The translations under genes and the position numbers were made by a program. Below are positions 59,969 through 64,000 of a DNA stretch of 64,000 nucleotides, piece after piece. The number at the start of each line of letters is the position of its first letter. The stretch's first letter is position 1. The notes under the pieces are model-generated. The model saw only the letters and a list, made by a program, of their open reading frames with translations, made no database searches and had not been told where the DNA came from. This DNA is from Clostridiaceae bacterium. GTDB lineage: Bacteria; Bacillota; Clostridia; TANB77; CAG-508. Location of the stretch: assembly GCA_021771025.1 (NCBI GenBank), contig JAETPW010000003.1, positions 134,279-198,278 of the forward strand, given 5' to 3'.

Positions 59969-60141
59969 GAAACAATCTCCCTTCTTACCTAGTATCTACT
60001 AAACTTTTCAAAGTTATACATTATCATATGCAAAAATGAAAAATAAGTGAAAATAGAAATTTATTTGGATCATCATTGAAGGAAGAATGATAGAAGATAA
60101 TGATAAAATGACGAAATAGGATGCACTAAAACAGAATACAG

Positions 60142-60175
60142 AAAAAATCCAACCATAATTAAGTTGGATTTTTTT
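60142..60175 (-). terminator. Terminator of the GH57 operon
   Basis: AAAAAATCCAAC / GTTGGATTTTTTT, 9-base loop, downstream of the minus-strand GH57 gene. Confidence 0.75.
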
Positions 60176-60217
60176 CTAATTTTTTATTTTAGGAAATAGG
60201 ATAGCCAAATACATAAA

Positions 60218-61804
60218 TTATGCGTATATATGATAATCAATATCAGGAAAAACACAATCTTTTTTACTAATATCTTTTAAGAAAATCTCATCAATGGTAT
60301 CTGATTTAATTTGTTCATACAATTTAGTAAATCGACCGATATGATCTTTGATACGTTTTTTTGCATAATCCACCATTGTTCCATTGGTAATAATAAACAG
60401 CCAATCACTACTTTGGGCTAATAACAATTCACGAGCAGCTTGATTTAGTGCTTTCTTCTTGATGCCCTTTGCCTCAGGATATAAACTGGCAAGTTCACAC
60501 ATACGATCACCAGCAACGTGCAAATGGCGATGGACATAATCATTAGAAGGATTAAGCCATACCTCACTATAACCATTAGCTCCCCAACTTGAACGGCAAG
60601 GAGAAGCCACTTGAATCTCTGGATAGCGATCAATGTATTCAGATGGGGTAATGAGTTCAAAATTACAATCATCGTAATACACTTTTTTAAATAAGATATA
60701 CAGCCAATAAGGTCCCTCATACCACCAATGACCATAAAGTTCAGCATCGTAAGGACACAAAATCATTGGAGGACGATCCATAAAGGGAGCAGATTCATTA
60801 ATTTGTTGTACACGAGAATCCAAAAAATGCCCAGCTTGTTTTTCTGCTGAATCCATAGCCCACCTAGGGTTGTAATAATCTTTAAAATCCGTTTTTCCAG
60901 TAATACGATAATATTTAATTCCCGTGTGAACACGAACACCATTGTGAGCAATATACGGTTTAATATAATCATAATCTGCCTCATACCCAATATCACGATA
61001 AAACTCACGATAATTAAAATCACCCGGATACCCATTAATTGAACTCCACACTTGCCTAGAAGACTCCATATCACGGCCAAATGCCACAACTCCACCAGGA
61101 GAAACAATAGGAGCAAGGGTTCCATAAAGAGGAGTAGGATCAGCATACAAAATTCCATGAGATTCCGTAATGATATAATCAATTCCAAACTCTTTCAAAT
61201 ACTGATCAGCCTCAGGAACATAACCACATTCAGGAAGCCAAATGCCACGAGGTTTTCGGCCAAAATAACGCTCATACGTTTGAACCCCAACACCGATCTG
61301 AGCTTTCACGGTCTTTTCATTCACATACAAAATAGGAAAATAACCATGAGTTGCCCCACAAGTAATAATCTCCAGAACACCAATATCTTGGAAATGCTTA
61401 AACTGACTAATTAAATCACACTTATACACATCACGAAATAAATGTAAATCGTTAGAATAACGATCATAATAGTAATGAGACAATTGATTTAAACGCTCAT
61501 CATAAGAAGTTCGCTTAATCTCTTTCTCAGAAAGCTCAATCAATTGTTTCAAATAACGAATGTATTTCTTTTGTAGCAACTTATTCGCTAACATAGAAAG
61601 AAGTGGTGGTGTCATTGACATCGTAATACGAAACTTAACCCCTTCATCTACTAATTTTTGAAAATTGGTTAATAAGGGAATATACGTTTCAGAAATTGCC
61701 TCATAAAGCCACGATTCCTCTAAATAGTCATCACTTTCAGGGTGATGAATGAAAGGAAGGTGAGCATGAAGAACGAAACTAACATATCCTTTTTTCTCTT
61801 GCAT
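60218..61804 (-). CDS. GH57 family 1,4-alpha-glucan branching enzyme (DUF1957 C-terminus)
   Basis: 528 residues. N-terminal GH57 barrel begins YVSFVLHAHLPFIHHPES; the nucleophile region is ITCGATHGYFPIL/GIWLPECGYVPEAD (Glu), with the acid Asp in ILCPYDAELYGHWWYEGP. The C-terminal DUF1957 helical domain follows (LASLYPEAKGIKKKALNQAA; LLLAQSSDWLFIITNGTMVD). It makes alpha-1,6 branches in glycogen-like polymer. AAAGGAG SD. The DUF4912 gene upstream on the same strand is a common partner. Confidence 0.92.
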   Translation of the reverse strand: MQEKKGYVSFVLHAHLPFIHHPESDDYLEESWLYEAISETYIPLLTNFQKLVDEGVKFRITMSMTPPLLSMLANKLLQKKYIRYLKQLIELSEKEIKRTSYDERLNQLSHYYYDRYSNDLHLFRDVYKCDLISQFKHFQDIGVLEIITCGATHGYFPILYVNEKTVKAQIGVGVQTYERYFGRKPRGIWLPECGYVPEADQYLKEFGIDYIITESHGILYADPTPLYGTLAPIVSPGGVVAFGRDMESSRQVWSSINGYPGDFNYREFYRDIGYEADYDYIKPYIAHNGVRVHTGIKYYRITGKTDFKDYYNPRWAMDSAEKQAGHFLDSRVQQINESAPFMDRPPMILCPYDAELYGHWWYEGPYWLYILFKKVYYDDCNFELITPSEYIDRYPEIQVASPCRSSWGANGYSEVWLNPSNDYVHRHLHVAGDRMCELASLYPEAKGIKKKALNQAARELLLAQSSDWLFIITNGTMVDYAKKRIKDHIGRFTKLYEQIKSDTIDEIFLKDISKKDCVFPDIDYHIYA

Positions 61805-61828
61805 ATCTATTTCTCCTTTAAGTAAACC

Positions 61829-61853
61829 GGGGACGCCCTTTTCTTCCCTATTG
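61829..61853 (+). repeat. GGGGACGCCC repeat, copy A6 (partial)
   Basis: GGGGACGCCCTTTTCTTCCC TATT, between the GH57 and DUF4912 genes. The inverted partner is absent. Confidence 0.65.
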
Positions 61854-61893
61854 GTTTGGTATCATTTATATTATTTTAGGTAAAACTGCTAAC

Positions 61894-62820
61894 TTATTTG
61901 AAGTGTGAGGAAGGGTTACCAGAAGATGGGTTTCCTCCAGAAGAAGGATTTTTGAGATCATATATTTCTTGTATATCTTGTGCATGATAAAAGGCACGAT
62001 AAAAATCAAAAATAGCATCAGTAGGATCATTTTGACGTAATTGAACAAAAGGAAAATCAGTAACTGGCTTAGTGATTTGCTGATTGGTCTTTACGTTACG
62101 AAAGTGAATTACTTCTTGCTTTTTTTCCATCAAAATATGATCATTAGGAGATTCAATTTGATTGGAAGAAGATACATAAATATAATCAACAGGTTGCGAA
62201 GAAACAACCTCTTTTTCCTCTTCATCTACCTGAATTTCATATACTGGTTCAATTGGTTTACGACCTAATTCTATACGATAATCACATTTACTATCATTCA
62301 CATGGAGATACCAACTATTCGCAAAATCATTGATTGGAATTTCAAAACAATAGTGAAGGGTATCATTATGAACAAGTAAGACAGGCCTAGTTACCGTAAA
62401 GAAATTTGACCCATACAATTTTTCAAAACGTTTACGATCTTCATCAGAAATGTCCCAATAAATAAACAAATGATTAGGGGTCTGGGCTAAAACTTTAACT
62501 ACTGTCTGGTTATAACGGTAAGGCAAATCGTAATATTCTACTACATCAATTTTAGGAGCTGGTTGCTTTTTCGCTTTTGCTGTTGTTTTAACCTTTGTCG
62601 CTCTTTTTGAGGAAGAAGCTTTAGCCGATTTAGTAGATTTTACCGTGGATTTTGTTACCTCTTTTTTTCCCACAGAGGAAGTGGCCTTTTGTTTACTAGA
62701 AGATTTAGCTTTTCTAGACGACGAAGCTCTTGGAGATTTTTTAGGTTTAGGGGTAATTTTTTCTTCTTCTACTATTTTTTTCTTGTTTTCTAATTCTGTT
62801 TCTTTTGTTTTTCTTGGCAT
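61894..62820 (-). CDS. DUF4912 domain protein with Lys/Ser-rich N-terminus
   Basis: 308 residues. The first ~90 residues are a Lys/Ser/Ala/Thr-rich basic tail with repeated SSSKR/KAKSS motifs, the middle is the DUF4912 domain (YYDLPYRYNQTVVKVLAQTP; HLFIYWDISDEDRKRFEKLY; FEIPINDFANSWYLHVNDSK), and the end is Pro/Gly/Ser-rich (SSGGNPSSGNPSS). DUF4912 proteins often sit beside GH57 branching enzymes and may bind glucan. AGGAGG SD. Confidence 0.85.
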   Translation of the reverse strand: MPRKTKETELENKKKIVEEEKITPKPKKSPRASSSRKAKSSSKQKATSSVGKKEVTKSTVKSTKSAKASSSKRATKVKTTAKAKKQPAPKIDVVEYYDLPYRYNQTVVKVLAQTPNHLFIYWDISDEDRKRFEKLYGSNFFTVTRPVLLVHNDTLHYCFEIPINDFANSWYLHVNDSKCDYRIELGRKPIEPVYEIQVDEEEKEVVSSQPVDYIYVSSSNQIESPNDHILMEKKQEVIHFRNVKTNQQITKPVTDFPFVQLRQNDPTDAIFDFYRAFYHAQDIQEIYDLKNPSSGGNPSSGNPSSHFK

Positions 62821-62916
62821 GATGGATCCTCCTATGTAATCTCTTTTACTTTCTTTATATAGTATACTAAAATAGAAATAAATTCAAGAGAAATTGAAAA
62901 GTTTTCAAAAAAACAC

Positions 62917-62945
62917 TTGCAATTCCTTCCAAAATCTGCTAAAAT
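62917..62945 (+). promoter_or_regulatory. Promoter of rpsB-tsf
   Basis: TTGCAA, 17 bp, TAAAAT. Confidence 0.8.
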
Positions 62946-62954
62946 AAAGAACGT

Positions 62955-63040
62955 ATTAATCACACAGAGCCAGTTCAAGCGGGAGTGCCAAGCAATTGGT
63001 CCGCAAAAACGTAAGCCTTGTGGAAGAAAAAACAAAAAGG
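62955..63040 (+). promoter_or_regulatory. Structured 5' leader of rpsB, candidate S2 autoregulatory element
   Basis: About 100 nt between promoter and gene. GCGG (62979-62982) pairs with CCGC (63001-63004), enclosing GAGTG and CCAA-gcaa-TTGG; CACA upstream can pair with TTGTGG downstream. S2 represses its own operon in many bacteria via such leaders. The match to a known class is by general resemblance only. Confidence 0.5.
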
Positions 63041-63052
63041 GAGGAATTAGCT

Positions 63053-63841
63053 ATGTCAGTAGTAGCAATGAAACAATTATTAGAAGCAGGTGTTCACTTT
63101 GGACATCAAACCAGAAGATGGGATCCTAAAATGGCAGAATACATTTTCCAAGCCAGAAATGGAATTCACATCATCGATTTACAAAAAACATCTAAAAAAT
63201 TAGATGAAGCTTACACTTTCTTAAAAGAGCAAGCAGAAGAAGGAAAAACAGTTCTATTTGTAGGAACCAAAAAACAAGCACAAGACTGTATGAAAGAAGC
63301 AGCCATCAAATGTGGTATGTACTATGTTGACCAAAGATGGTTAGGAGGAATGTTAACCAACTTTGAAACCATTAGAACCAGAGTACAACGTCTAAAAGAC
63401 TTAGAAACTATGGCAGAAGACGGAACATTTGACGTATTACCTAAAAAAGAAGTTATTCTACTGAAAAAAGAAATGGAAAAACTAGAAAGAAACTTAGGTG
63501 GAATCAAAGAAATGGACAAATTACCAGGAGTTATCTTCTTAGTCGATCCTAAAAAAGAAAGAATCGCTATCTTAGAAGCAAAAAAATTAGCTATTCCAGT
63601 TATTGGATTAGTAGACACAAACTGTAATCCAGAAGAAGTAGATTACGCCATTCCAGGAAATGACGATGCCATAAGAGCCGTAAAATTAATCGCAGACGTT
63701 ATGGCAAATGCTGTTATCGAAGGAAGACAAGGGGAAAGCTTTGAAGAAGAACCAGCAGAAGAAATGACAGAAGTAGCAGAAGCAACCGATATAGAAGAAG
63801 TAGTAGAAAACGCAGAAAGCGAAGAAAAAGTAGAAGAATAA
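63053..63841 (+). CDS. rpsB: 30S ribosomal protein S2
   Basis: 262 residues from the ATG at 63053 with GGGAGGA upstream. Signature [72 protein letters not shown] and [20 protein letters not shown]. The C-terminal ~35 residues are a Glu-rich tail, longer than usual. Longer versions of the ORF (from 62996) would cover the leader structure. Confidence 0.98.
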   Translation: MSVVAMKQLLEAGVHFGHQTRRWDPKMAEYIFQARNGIHIIDLQKTSKKLDEAYTFLKEQAEEGKTVLFVGTKKQAQDCMKEAAIKCGMYYVDQRWLGGMLTNFETIRTRVQRLKDLETMAEDGTFDVLPKKEVILLKKEMEKLERNLGGIKEMDKLPGVIFLVDPKKERIAILEAKKLAIPVIGLVDTNCNPEEVDYAIPGNDDAIRAVKLIADVMANAVIEGRQGESFEEEPAEEMTEVAEATDIEEVVENAESEEKVEE

Positions 63842-63870
63842 AAAAGTAAAACCAATGAACCAAATAAGAC

Positions 63871-63921
63871 AAAGGGCGAGCCTCGCTCGTGCGAAACGAT
63901 TCGGACGAAGGCTTGCCCTTT
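63871..63921 (+). promoter_or_regulatory. Hairpin in the rpsB-tsf gap
   Basis: AAAGGGCGAGCCT (63871-63883) pairs with AGGCTTGCCCTTT (63909-63921), 13 bp with one G-U, and the loop can fold again (TCG/CGA). No T-run follows, so it is more likely an attenuator or processing site than a terminator. Confidence 0.5.
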
Positions 63922-63968
63922 AACAAGGGAGTCATCGTAAGACAAAAATAAAAAGGAGGAATTAAAAA

Positions 63969-64000
63969 ATGGTATCAGCAAGTTTAGTAAAAGAACTTAG
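63969..64000 (+). CDS. tsf: Elongation factor Ts (start only)
   Basis: Only MVSASLVKEL is inside the window. AAAGGAGGA lies upstream, and the place after rpsB fits tsf, whose N-terminus is usually (A)SLVKELREKTGAGM. Confidence 0.88.
   Translation, partial: MVSASLVKEL

Noticed and set aside
60445..61188. Hydrophobic ORFs in other frames of the GH57 gene
   Set aside because: They overlap a complete, motif-bearing enzyme and show no independent start signals.
62996..63052. Longer start for rpsB
   Set aside because: It would translate the structured leader; ATG 63053 has a strong SD and the standard S2 N-terminus.

Overview
The window is about 64 kb from a low-GC, endospore-forming Firmicute, most likely an uncultured gut-type member of the Clostridia. 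Sporulation is shown by sigK with its pro-sequence, spoIVA, gpr and a ytxC-like gene. An anaerobic lifestyle is suggested by an A-type flavodiiron protein, oxygen-independent radical-SAM enzymes and formate-tetrahydrofolate ligase. Many promoters follow TTGnnn-17-TAnnnT closely, and most ribosome binding sites are strong (AGGAGG).

Layout. 1-4.1 kb: the end of an XRE regulator, an HSL-type esterase, sigK and a GNAT enzyme. 4.2-4.5 kb: a 6S RNA. 4.5-6.9 kb: a large protein of unknown function between inverted repeats. 6.9-19.5 kb: prmC, whiA, an HD/nitroreductase pseudogene, hemW, an acetyltransferase-like pair, the flavodiiron protein, rlmN, a VanY-type peptidase, an ECF sigma/PepSY pair and a kinase-like phosphotransferase. 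19.8-31.8 kb: spoIVA, a UDP-sugar pyrophosphorylase, a holin-like membrane protein, a DUF421/DUF4363 pair, a Lon-family protease, a tandem-repeat coiled-coil protein, TetR with an acyl-CoA synthetase and a coiled-coil protein.

31.9-43.7 kb is the accessory part. It holds a tRNA with anticodon CAT (probably tRNA-Ile2), a frameshifted membrane protein, a SipW/TasA-like export cluster, a DUF1016 PDDEXK nuclease, a type III toxin-antitoxin locus (RNA repeats plus a ToxN/AbiQ-family toxin), a decayed pilin-like/FGE-fold gene whose 3' end looks like a variable region of a diversity-generating retroelement, tRNA-Gln(CTG), a PHP phosphoesterase and an intact pilin-like/FGE-fold paralogue. 44-56.5 kb is core: a CDF transporter, priA-def-fmt, asp23-amaP-DUF2273-nusB-xseA-xseB, a PAP2-like protein, fhs and gpr. 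56.6-64 kb: remnants of a Spo0A-C-like and an amidase gene, two membrane-anchored proteins, ytxC, a GH57 branching enzyme, a DUF4912 protein, rpsB and the start of tsf.

Three non-coding themes recur. (1) Five genes have a GTTaGC...GCTAAC hairpin between the Shine-Dalgarno and the start codon; in four of them the hairpin contains a tiny leader ORF that ends at or overlaps the gene start. (2) A palindromic element has conserved ends (TGAGTCCGCTC ... GAGCTACTTT) but a stem whose sequence differs between copies; the longest stem is a perfect 45 bp. (3) Two families of short GGGGACG-containing intergenic repeats lie as inverted pairs around single genes or small gene blocks.
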